DNA of 11,574 bases from Bacteroidota bacterium (GTDB lineage Bacteria; Bacteroidota; Bacteroidia; Flavobacteriales_D; Sanyastnellaceae), in NCBI GenBank assembly GCA_027618855.1, contig JAQCID010000016.1, positions 1 to 11,574 on the forward strand. Reading direction: 5' to 3'. This document shows, in pieces, positions 1-7,432 of the stretch; the first letter of the stretch is position 1; every line of letters starts with the position of its first letter. Made by a program: the position numbers and the translations under genes. The notes below the pieces were generated by a model. That model was given only the letters and a program-made list of their open reading frames with translations, was not told where the DNA came from and did no database searches.

Positions 1-1
1 A

Positions 2-577
2 AGAAGAGTCTTCAGGGCATGTACTTGGGTAGGGTCTTCTCTCTCGAATGATGACTTCCCTATGCTTTCTGTTGAAGACGGACTTATCCCTAGTGGAGCG
101 CGTGTGAAACTGCGGATCTCGAAGGCATATGAAAAGTACTCGCCTTTGGTCGCTGATATTTCTGAAACAAGTCAAGCGGACAACAACTGGAACCCGCTCT
201 ACACCTTCTCTACGAAGACTGTGGCCACGGATACAGACAATGACAGCACCCTGACGAGTGTACTTGATGTGATAGGTGTCGTTCCAAATCCTTATTACGC
301 GTACAGTAAATACGAGACAAGCAAGCTGGACAATCGCGTGAAGATTACGAATTTGCCAGAGGTTTGTACTGTGAGTATTTACAACCTTAGTGGAACGCTC
401 GTCAGACAGTTCTACAAAACGGACCCACTCACATTCGTGGATTGGGATCTAAAGAATCATAGAAACGTGCCGATCGCTGGTGGTGTGTATATCATACATA
501 TAGATGTACCGGACATCGGCCAAAAAGTCTTAAAATGGTTTGGTGTAATGCGTCCAATTGACCTTGATACATATTAA
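2..577 (+). CDS. C-terminal part of a large exported/surface protein with an FlgD-like (T9SS-type) C-terminal domain; 5' end outside window
   Basis: The frame is open from the left edge to TAA at 575-577 (191 codons), so the ATG at 62 is internal and this is the tail of a longer gene. The visible part starts with a beta-rich stretch (VKLRISKAYEKY) and a linker. It then has the segment VPNPYYAYSKYE at about residues 94-105, followed by a beta-sandwich pattern: RVKITNLP, VSIYNLSGTLVRQF, WDLKN, and IAGGVYIIHIDV. This order (NP motif, 'V.IYNLSG..VR', 'W...N...IAGGVYI') is that of FlgD-Ig-like and Por-secretion (type IX) C-terminal domains. In Bacteroidota these end very large secreted or cell-surface proteins. 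The tail continues about 20 residues past the usual end (KVLKWFGVMRPIDLDTY), which I recall from a conserved family of large Bacteroidota proteins of unknown function. The protein's main function cannot be judged because the N-terminal bulk is missing. The next gene starts 32 bp downstream. Confidence 0.8.
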   Translation, partial: RRVFRACTWVGSSLSNDDFPMLSVEDGLIPSGARVKLRISKAYEKYSPLVADISETSQADNNWNPLYTFSTKTVATDTDNDSTLTSVLDVIGVVPNPYYAYSKYETSKLDNRVKITNLPEVCTVSIYNLSGTLVRQFYKTDPLTFVDWDLKNHRNVPIAGGVYIIHIDVPDIGQKVLKWFGVMRPIDLDTY

Positions 578-591
578 TTGAGGTACTTTTG
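558..591 (+). promoter_or_regulatory. Possible Bacteroidota-type promoter for the RND efflux operon
   Basis: TACTTTTG at 584-591 matches the Bacteroidota -7 consensus TAnnTTTG exactly and lies 18 bp before the adaptor ATG. The upstream TTG element is less convincing: TTG at 564-566 gives a 17-bp spacer and TTG at 558-560 a 23-bp spacer, whereas about 19-21 is usual. It sits just after the stop of the preceding gene, so the efflux operon could be transcribed separately from the surface-protein gene. Sequence match only. Confidence 0.35.
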
Positions 592-609
592 CGCTCAAAT
601 GAATAATTC

Positions 610-1758
610 ATGTCTCCATTGTTACAAAAAGTCCTGAGGTTACTCGCAGGTGTTCTAATCCTATTTGTGGGATTCTTTATGATGCAGAGTCTCATAGGGA
701 TGAAGCAGTCTCCAAGTGTTACGCTGCCGGAGACAATGGCGAGACCTGTTCGAACGACTGTTGTGTTCAATACCCAGGTCACTCCGAAAGTACCTGTGGA
801 AGGTCGTGTTCAGGCGTGGAATAGGATCGATCTTTTTGCAGAAGTGAACGGCGTCTTAAGTCTGATGGGCGAGGATTTTCGCGAGGGTAAATCTTTTAAG
901 GAGGGAGAAGTCATTCTAAATCTGGACGATTCCGAATCAAGATCAAATCTTAAAAGTGCGCGATCTGTATACTTACAACTGGTAACGGGGATGCTTGCAA
1001 GTATTCAAGTAGATTTTCCGGAAAGAATTGAGATTTGGGAACAGTATGTAGAAAGCATAGATGTCACAAAAGCGTTGCCTTCACTCCCTACTCCAGAAAG
1101 TAAGAGAGAAGAGTATTTCATTGTAAATCGAGGAGTACAAGCCAGTTTTTACAGTATAAAAGCCTCGGAGGAGAGGGTGTCTAAATTTACTGTTAGAGCA
1201 CCTTTTGATGGTTTTGTCGCTCAAGCTTTGGTCAAACCAGGCGCTCTGGTAAGAGCGGGCCAGCCCTTGGGGTTGTTTGTAGGTACGGACGTTTACGAAA
1301 TCCAAACAGCGGTCCATTCAAGGTATTTGGCAACGATAAAAACTGGAGATAAGGTGATCTTTCATGACGAGAATGATCTTGTCGTTGCGGAAGGGAAGGT
1401 TGATCGTATTGCGGGCAATGTGAATGCCTCCACTCAGTCAGCAACCGTTTTTTGTAAGGTTCGTGCATCTGAAAATAGGCAAGACCAAATGCGTGATGGC
1501 AGATATCTTTCAGGTTTTATTGAGTCATCAGAGATTGAAAATGCATTTGAAATTCAAAGGAATTTAATCGATGGGGAAGAGAAGGTGTTTGTTGTCAACT
1601 CAAACGAACTCGAAAAAATGTCTGTCGTTCAGGAATTTCGATCCATTGAAACGGCGATCGTAAGTGGCATGCCAAACGGGACGCTGATTTTGTCAGACCC
1701 TGTAACAGGCGCTTATCTGGGGATGCCAGTTTCTGTTGGCGAAAGCATCGTGGAGTAA
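610..1758 (+). CDS. RND efflux periplasmic adaptor (membrane fusion protein, HlyD/AcrA family)
   Basis: This 382-residue protein is the periplasmic adaptor linking the RND pump to the outer-membrane channel. It has an N-terminal hydrophobic anchor (about residues 9-30, no lipobox cysteine). The first lipoyl half is at about 71-106 (DLFAEVNGVLSLM...FKEGEVILNLDD) and a hairpin region at about 107-190. The second lipoyl half is at 192-224 (FTVRAPFDGFVAQALVKPGALVRAGQPLG, read in two parts), followed by a beta-barrel and a membrane-proximal domain. APFDG..........G..V..GQ.L is the family hallmark. The hairpin is unusual: instead of long heptad-rich helices it carries aromatic and proline-rich segments (DFPERIEIWEQYVES, LPSLPTPES). 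The stop codon shares one base with the start of the pump gene (TAATG), implying translational coupling. Identification as an adaptor is firm; the substrate is unknown. Confidence 0.92.
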   Translation: MSPLLQKVLRLLAGVLILFVGFFMMQSLIGMKQSPSVTLPETMARPVRTTVVFNTQVTPKVPVEGRVQAWNRIDLFAEVNGVLSLMGEDFREGKSFKEGEVILNLDDSESRSNLKSARSVYLQLVTGMLASIQVDFPERIEIWEQYVESIDVTKALPSLPTPESKREEYFIVNRGVQASFYSIKASEERVSKFTVRAPFDGFVAQALVKPGALVRAGQPLGLFVGTDVYEIQTAVHSRYLATIKTGDKVIFHDENDLVVAEGKVDRIAGNVNASTQSATVFCKVRASENRQDQMRDGRYLSGFIESSEIENAFEIQRNLIDGEEKVFVVNSNELEKMSVVQEFRSIETAIVSGMPNGTLILSDPVTGAYLGMPVSVGESIVE

Positions 1759-4700
1759 TGAGACAAGTCATTAGATTTTTCGTCCAACATCATATCGTTG
1801 GGGATTTATTGATGTTTGCGATCTTGGTTGCTGGATTCGTTGGAATGTCGAGTTTAAGATCCAATTTCTTTCCGGAAGTTGAGTCGAAAATAGTTGTCAT
1901 TCAAGTTGTATACCCTGGTTCATCTCCTGAAGAAATAGAGAAGGGGATTGTAGCGAAAATCGAGGAGAATCTCCAAGGTGTCGCAAATATTGACCTTGTC
2001 ACTTCAACATGCATAGAAAATGCAGGAAGTATAATTGTAGAGGTTAAACAAGCAAATAAAACCGACCAAGCGCTCCAAGATGTGAAGAATGCAGTCGACC
2101 GTATCGCTTCATTCCCTGTAGGTATGGAGCCGCCTATTATCTTTAAACAGGACCCTGAAAATGTCGCCATTATTTTAGCTATTTCTGGAGTTGAGGATTT
2201 GTATTTACTTAAAAAAACAGCGAGAAAAATTGAAGAGGATTTAAGGTCTTCAGATAACATCTCCCAGATTCTCCTTTCGGGATTTCCGGAAGAAGAAATT
2301 GAAATTTCAGTCAGAGATGACAGACTAAGTGAGTTGGGGATTACTGTCGCTCAAGTCGCTCAAGCTGTCCGGAATACAAATATTGAAACGACGGGTGGCC
2401 GAATTAAGACGGACAAGGAGGAGTTAATTGTGAGGGGCAGGTTTAAGGACTACTCCCCTGAAGACTTAAATGACATCGTAGTCAGAGCCGATAGAGATGG
2501 CAGGATAATTCGTCTTTCAGATGTCGCTGAGGTTACAAATCGTTGGGCTGACAACGACCCAACAAGGAATTGGTACAACGGCAAACCCTCAGTGAGTATT
2601 ACTGTAAATAGCTTGAACTCGGAGTCCATATTAGACGTCACCGCGTATGTACGCGCATATATTAAAGCCTTTAATGAGAGGGAAGATGTTCTTGAAATAA
2701 ACATTGTTAGAGACCAATCTGTCGTGTTGAATCAACGGATTGATCTGCTCGTAAATAATGGAATCATAGGGTTTCTGCTTGTGTTGTTATTTCTGGCATT
2801 GTTTCTCAATCTGCGTCTTGCTTTTTGGGTGGCTTTGGCAATTCCCGTTTCTTTTGCCGGCATGTTCATGTTTGCAGACATGGCTGGAATTACCATTAAC
2901 GTAGTGAGCTTATTTGGGATGATTCTCGTGATCGGAATCCTGGTGGATGACGGCATCGTCATTGCCGAAAATATTTATAGAAAATTCGAGCGCGGATATT
3001 CAAGAATGGATGCGACTGTGGAGGGTACCATGGAAGTATTGCCGGCCGTTTTTTCTGCCATTGTTACGACGGTGATTGCCTTTTCTGCGTTCTTTTATAT
3101 CGAGGGAAAGCTGGGAGACATTTTCCAGGACATGGCCACCGTCATTATCCTGACATTGATCTTCTCTCTCATCGAGGGTGCATTTATTCTCCCTGCTCAT
3201 GTTGGAAACTCTAAGGCCCTAAGGCGAGAGTTCAAGCCAAACAAACTAGAACGAGGGATGCGTAAATTTCTCGATGGATTTAGAGACAAACTTTATGCTC
3301 CTGTTCTAAAGTTCACTTTGGATAAGCCTTGGATTTCATTTTCTGTGATCGTTTCTATTTTTCTGATTACTGTGCCTGGACTTATTGGTGGTGGATTTGT
3401 AAGAACAACGTTCTTTCCATTTATTGAAGGGGACTTTCTGACGGTCAACCTAAATATGCAGTCTGGTACAAGAGAGGACATTACCCTTGAGCAATTGAAC
3501 AGAATTGAAGCTGCTGTTTGGGAGGTGAATGAGGAGTTCAATGCTGACAGAACAGACAGTCTAGAAATTGTTCTTGCCATAGATAAAAAATTAGGCCCTG
3601 CATCTCATACGGGCTCCTTGTATGTTCAGCTTTTGGATGGAGAAAACAGAGGCGTTATGAGTACAGATGTCAGTGCGAGGATCCGTGAGAAAGTGGGTGT
3701 TGTTTATGGGGCTGAGAATTTAAACTTCACCGCGTTTTCACCTTTTGGTAGAGCAGTGTCGGTGTCTCTTTTAGGCAATGACCTTGAAACATTAGAAGCG
3801 GCCACACGCGAGCTGAAAGCAGAAATGAATAAGCGTGATGACATCAAAGATGTTACTGACAGCAATCAGGCGGGTCTTCAGGAAATCAGTGTAACCTTGT
3901 TGCCACGTGCGTATCAGTTGGGGTTCAATGAACAAGAGCTTTTGGCCCAAATTCGTCAAGCATTTTTTGGGCAAGAGGTCCAAAGATTACAACGTGGACG
4001 AGACGAAGTGAGGGTTTGGGTGAGACTTGATGAACGTGACAGAGCGTCCATTGGGTCTTTGGAGAATTTCAGACTCAGAACAGTGAATGGAGATGAAATT
4101 CCATTTACAGAAGTGTGTAAAATTAATGTCGAACGTGGCGTAACGGCGATCAATCGGATTTACGGTCAACGTGAGGTAAAAGTGAGTGCAGACCTCTCTG
4201 GGCCCAAAGCAAGTGCGACAGATATTAACGACGAACTCAAGGGAGTGATCATCCCACAAATTCTGGCCCGCTACCCTTCCGTTACTGTGAGTTATGAAGG
4301 TCAAAACCGAGAGGTTACGAAGTCTCAAAATTCCATTAAAAAGGTGATGCCGCTCATTTTTGCCTTGATGTTTTTTGTGATCGTTTTAACGTTCAGATCC
4401 CCACTCCAAGGAATGGCTGTATTTGGTCTGATTCCTTTTGGTTTGGTCGGAATCAGTATTGGGCATTGGCTCCTTGATGCACAAATCAGTTTATTCTCTG
4501 TCCTTGGAATGCTCGCTTTAATAGGAATACTTGTGAATGATGCATTGGTATTTGTTGCCGCATATAACAGTTATCTGAAAGATGGTATGACGGTAAGAGA
4601 AGCGATATGGGAATCGGGGATGAATAGGTTTCGTCCGATTATTCTCACATCAGTGACGACTGTGGCTGGACTTGCTCCACTTATGCTCAATAAGAGTTTC

Positions 4701-4946
4701 CAGGCCCAATTTCTTATTCCTATGGCCATTTCAGTGGCCTTTGGTTTGCTGTTCGTGACGGTCATTATTCTGATATTGCTTCCCATCTACTTGCAATGGA
4801 TTAACCCGTTGCATCGAACCTGGATTTGGATTAGTGATGGAAGGTGGCTGAAATCTCTCGATGCTGAACCCGCAATTCGAGAACAGCATCTCAATGCAGA
4901 ATTGGAGTCTGAAAATTCAACACCTCTTGATTTTATTGAGAAATGA
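1758..4946 (+). CDS. RND-family inner-membrane efflux transporter (AcrB/MdtB-like permease)
   Basis: This 1062-residue protein has the full length and layout of an RND exporter, the proton-driven inner-membrane pump of a tripartite efflux system. TM1 lies at about residues 10-30 (with the typical FFPEVE following), then a large periplasmic porter loop. TM2-TM6 fall at about 333-485, TM7 at about 525-545, a second periplasmic loop follows, and TM8-TM12 run from about 862 to 1012. TM4 carries the proton-relay aspartates in GILVDDGIVIAEN (D397, D398). TM10 has GILVNDALVF (N927, D928) where AcrB has the lysine-containing GLSAKNA; VND in TM10 is common in non-AcrB RND pumps. It starts inside the adaptor's stop codon and overlaps the TolC gene by 4 bp (ATGA). 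The two-loop architecture and absence of heavy-metal signatures favour the hydrophobe/amphiphile (HAE) group. The substrate could be lipid, drug or signal and cannot be told. Confidence 0.95.
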   Translation: MRQVIRFFVQHHIVGDLLMFAILVAGFVGMSSLRSNFFPEVESKIVVIQVVYPGSSPEEIEKGIVAKIEENLQGVANIDLVTSTCIENAGSIIVEVKQANKTDQALQDVKNAVDRIASFPVGMEPPIIFKQDPENVAIILAISGVEDLYLLKKTARKIEEDLRSSDNISQILLSGFPEEEIEISVRDDRLSELGITVAQVAQAVRNTNIETTGGRIKTDKEELIVRGRFKDYSPEDLNDIVVRADRDGRIIRLSDVAEVTNRWADNDPTRNWYNGKPSVSITVNSLNSESILDVTAYVRAYIKAFNEREDVLEINIVRDQSVVLNQRIDLLVNNGIIGFLLVLLFLALFLNLRLAFWVALAIPVSFAGMFMFADMAGITINVVSLFGMILVIGILVDDGIVIAENIYRKFERGYSRMDATVEGTMEVLPAVFSAIVTTVIAFSAFFYIEGKLGDIFQDMATVIILTLIFSLIEGAFILPAHVGNSKALRREFKPNKLERGMRKFLDGFRDKLYAPVLKFTLDKPWISFSVIVSIFLITVPGLIGGGFVRTTFFPFIEGDFLTVNLNMQSGTREDITLEQLNRIEAAVWEVNEEFNADRTDSLEIVLAIDKKLGPASHTGSLYVQLLDGENRGVMSTDVSARIREKVGVVYGAENLNFTAFSPFGRAVSVSLLGNDLETLEAATRELKAEMNKRDDIKDVTDSNQAGLQEISVTLLPRAYQLGFNEQELLAQIRQAFFGQEVQRLQRGRDEVRVWVRLDERDRASIGSLENFRLRTVNGDEIPFTEVCKINVERGVTAINRIYGQREVKVSADLSGPKASATDINDELKGVIIPQILARYPSVTVSYEGQNREVTKSQNSIKKVMPLIFALMFFVIVLTFRSPLQGMAVFGLIPFGLVGISIGHWLLDAQISLFSVLGMLALIGILVNDALVFVAAYNSYLKDGMTVREAIWESGMNRFRPIILTSVTTVAGLAPLMLNKSFQAQFLIPMAISVAFGLLFVTVIILILLPIYLQWINPLHRTWIWISDGRWLKSLDAEPAIREQHLNAELESENSTPLDFIEK

Positions 4947-6286
4947 CAAAAGCAATCCAACTCACAGCGATTTTATTTGCAGCCTCTTTTTTCGCACATC
5001 CAACGTGCACTCATGCACAATTGACTTCTGCAGCTCCTTTGAGCCTCAATCAGGCAATTGACCGATCTCTTGAATCAAACTTTGGCATTCGCATCGCTCG
5101 TTTACGCTCGGATATTTCTTCCGTTAATAACAGTTGGGGTGCAGCTGGAGCGCTTCCCTCTCTCTCGACTTCAATTGCGGGTTCCTCAGCGATTTCAGAC
5201 CAAACGCGAAACCCAGCGTCATTTCTTCAAGAAATAATCGAATCAGAAAGCGTAAATTCTTCCCTCACGCTAAACTGGACTCTTTTTGATGGCTTGGGGA
5301 TGTATGCTTCAAAAACAAGGCTTGAGCTTCTTGAGGCGCAATCTTCAGGTCAAGCATCTTTGATTGTCGAGCAAACGGTAGAGGCTGTTGATTTGGCGTA
5401 TCACAACGTTCTGTTTCAAACTGAGCTTTTGAATGTTCTCGCAGAATCGATGTCCCTCAGTCGTGACAGATTGCGCGAAATCAAGTGGAGCGAATCTTAT
5501 GGGGCTGCGGGCACGTTTGACAGGCTTCAATTTGAGAATGCAATTCTTGCAGACAGTACCTCTTGGCTTCAACAAGGTGTTGCAGTTAAATCGGCGCTCA
5601 GGAATCTCAATCTATTGATGGGAGATTCAGAAGATTCCTTGTGGATCCTCACAGACGTCCTGAAGTCTCCTCCTTCATTGCCGAACTCAATAGATGTTAG
5701 AGCAGCAGTTCTTCAAGACAATACGAGTGTCCAAAATGCCATTATTTCCGAAAACATTGCCCGTCAGGGAGTCAAGCAAGCCCAAGCTTTTCTTTATCCC
5801 GTGGTCGGGTTTAACGCCTCGTTCTCTGATGCAGTATCACAGGGGTCCTTTGGAGAGTTTTCAGGGACTGCTCGTTCCGTAAACACCTCGGCATTTCTTA
5901 CGCTGAACTTCAACCTCTTTAATGGCGGTGCAACACGTCGTGCAATTTCCTCAGCGAAAATTCAGGCTGACATTGCTGCCATTGATCAGGAACAAGCGAT
6001 GAATCAAGCGGGCTCTTTGTCGAGCAACGCTTATGACAAATACATCTTAGGTGTCTCCGTGTATAATCTGAGTGTGAAGGCTGCCCAAAACGCGCTAACC
6101 TCTCTTGAAATTGCTGAAACATCCTATAAAAACGGTGTCATAAATGCCCTTGACTATCGGACTTTGGAGATTGCCCTTCAGAGAGCAAGAGTCAACGAGT
6201 TGAACTCATTGTTTGTTTGGCGAGGTGCTTACCTCGAAGTCTCCAGACTTATGGGTGCCCTTCGAGCGCCATTGTTGTCAGAATAA
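4943..6286 (+). CDS. TolC-family outer-membrane efflux channel protein
   Basis: This 447-residue protein forms the outer-membrane duct of the tripartite pump. Residues 1-25 are a signal peptide with a hydrophobic core (AILFAASFFA) and a likely signal peptidase I site after THA; no convincing lipobox is present. The mature protein shows the two structural repeats of the OEP family. Each starts with an amphipathic helix (LSLNQAIDRSLESNFGIRIA near the N-terminus; NAIISENIARQGVKQAQAFL near residue 270) and contains a beta-strand pair marked by LNWTLFDG (about 109) and LNFNLFNGG (about 320). Long alanine- and glutamine-rich helices lie between them. The ATG overlaps the pump stop codon by 4 bp. 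It is the last gene of the operon and converges on gmd across a 26-bp spacer. Family assignment is strong. Confidence 0.92.
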   Translation: MTKAIQLTAILFAASFFAHPTCTHAQLTSAAPLSLNQAIDRSLESNFGIRIARLRSDISSVNNSWGAAGALPSLSTSIAGSSAISDQTRNPASFLQEIIESESVNSSLTLNWTLFDGLGMYASKTRLELLEAQSSGQASLIVEQTVEAVDLAYHNVLFQTELLNVLAESMSLSRDRLREIKWSESYGAAGTFDRLQFENAILADSTSWLQQGVAVKSALRNLNLLMGDSEDSLWILTDVLKSPPSLPNSIDVRAAVLQDNTSVQNAIISENIARQGVKQAQAFLYPVVGFNASFSDAVSQGSFGEFSGTARSVNTSAFLTLNFNLFNGGATRRAISSAKIQADIAAIDQEQAMNQAGSLSSNAYDKYILGVSVYNLSVKAAQNALTSLEIAETSYKNGVINALDYRTLEIALQRARVNELNSLFVWRGAYLEVSRLMGALRAPLLSE

Positions 6287-6312
6287 ATTTACAACGCACC
6301 AGGGTGCTGATG

Positions 6313-7380
6313 TTAAAGCCCTGATATCGCCAAAAGGCTCTCGCGTTGAGCATCCCGCAAATCTGCGGTAACCATTTCAGCACACATGTCCTTCCATGGT
6401 GTAGTTGCTTTCCAACCGAGCTTTGAGAATGCTTTTGACGCGTCTCCAACGAGCATGTCAACTTCTGCTGGTCTGAAATACCGAGGGTCTATTTTCACCA
6501 AAACAGCACCAGATTTCGAACACACCCCTTCTTCGTTTGCTCCTTCACCTTGCCATTTCAGCGTGACACCCGTCTCTTCGAATGCTTGTTGGGTGAAATC
6601 GCGCACCGAAATTTGCGTACCTGTAGCGAGGACGTAGTCATCAGAGACCTCTTGTTGTAACATTCTCCACATCCCTTCGACGAAATCGCGCGCGTGTCCC
6701 CAATCTCGACGTGCATTCAAGTTGCCTAGGTACAGGCATGATTCCAGTTCCATTTTAATTCTAGATGCTGCGCGGGTGATTTTACGGGTCACAAAAGTCT
6801 CCCCTCGTATTGGGCTTTCGTGGTTGAAAAGGATCCCGTTACTTGCATGAATTCCGTAAGCTTCTCGGTAGTTTTTCACGATCCAATAGGCGTATAATTT
6901 GGCGACTCCATAGGGTGAACGTGGGTAAAAAGGCGTTGTTTCTCGTTGCGGCGTTTCTTGGACTTTTCCATACAATTCAGAAGTGCTTGCTTGGTAAAAG
7001 CGACACGTTTTTTCCAGACCTAAAATTCGAATCGCCTCGAGAAGACGAAGCGTGCCAAGAGAATCTACATCTGCCGTGTATTCAGGGGTATCGAAACTCA
7101 CTTGTACATGGCTTTGGGCTGCAAGATTGTATATTTCATCTGGCTGCACCTCTTGTACTATTCTGATCAAATTAGAGGAGTCAGTCATGTCCCCATAATG
7201 GAGTTTGAGTTTCACATCCTTCTCGTGCGGATCTTGATACAGATGGTCAATGCGGCTCGTGTTAAATGAAGAAGCCCTCCGCTTAATCCCGTGGACTTCG
7301 TATCCTTTCCCCAACAGTAATTCAGCGAGATAAGCGCCATCTTGACCTGTAATTCCCGTAATAAGTGCACGTTTTACCAT
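6313..7380 (-). CDS. gmd: GDP-mannose 4,6-dehydratase
   Basis: This 355-residue short-chain dehydrogenase/reductase converts GDP-D-mannose to GDP-4-keto-6-deoxy-D-mannose, the precursor of GDP-L-fucose, GDP-rhamnose and related deoxyhexoses in surface glycans. It has the NADP-binding Rossmann motif TGITGQDG (G9, G12, G15) and the GMD-typical KRRASSFNT loop. The catalytic set is T133 and E135 in ASTSELYG, with Y157 and K161 in SPYGVAK. The diagnostic [20 protein letters not shown] lies at about 181-200, and [20 protein letters not shown] follows. ATG at 7380 is preferred over an in-frame TTG at 7389 because [15 protein letters not shown] matches the usual family start. It lies 52 bp downstream of the ABC exporter gene on the same strand with no clear promoter between, so co-transcription is likely. 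No GDP-L-fucose synthase (fcl) gene accompanies it here. Confidence 0.96.
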   Translation of the reverse strand: MVKRALITGITGQDGAYLAELLLGKGYEVHGIKRRASSFNTSRIDHLYQDPHEKDVKLKLHYGDMTDSSNLIRIVQEVQPDEIYNLAAQSHVQVSFDTPEYTADVDSLGTLRLLEAIRILGLEKTCRFYQASTSELYGKVQETPQRETTPFYPRSPYGVAKLYAYWIVKNYREAYGIHASNGILFNHESPIRGETFVTRKITRAASRIKMELESCLYLGNLNARRDWGHARDFVEGMWRMLQQEVSDDYVLATGTQISVRDFTQQAFEETGVTLKWQGEGANEEGVCSKSGAVLVKIDPRYFRPAEVDMLVGDASKAFSKLGWKATTPWKDMCAEMVTADLRDAQRESLLAISGL

Positions 7381-7432
7381 AGTCTGCAAGTTAGTTGATA
7401 AGCTGTTTTATGAGAAACGAAATAGGCATAGA

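Noticed and set aside
492..782. Minus-strand open frame across the surface-protein end and adaptor start
   Set aside because: It is antisense to two well-supported coding regions, crosses their boundary and resembles no family.
4861..5061. Plus-strand 66-residue frame over the RND/TolC junction
   Set aside because: Out-of-frame shadow of the pump C-terminus and TolC signal peptide, with no motif of its own.
6296..6307. Short palindrome GCAC-CAGG-GTGC in the 26-bp tolC/gmd spacer as a terminator
   Set aside because: The stem is only 4 bp with no T-run on either strand, too weak to call.
7381..7389. TTG start at 7389 for gmd, adding three residues
   Set aside because: ATG at 7380 gives the conserved [15 protein letters not shown] start; the TTG has no support.
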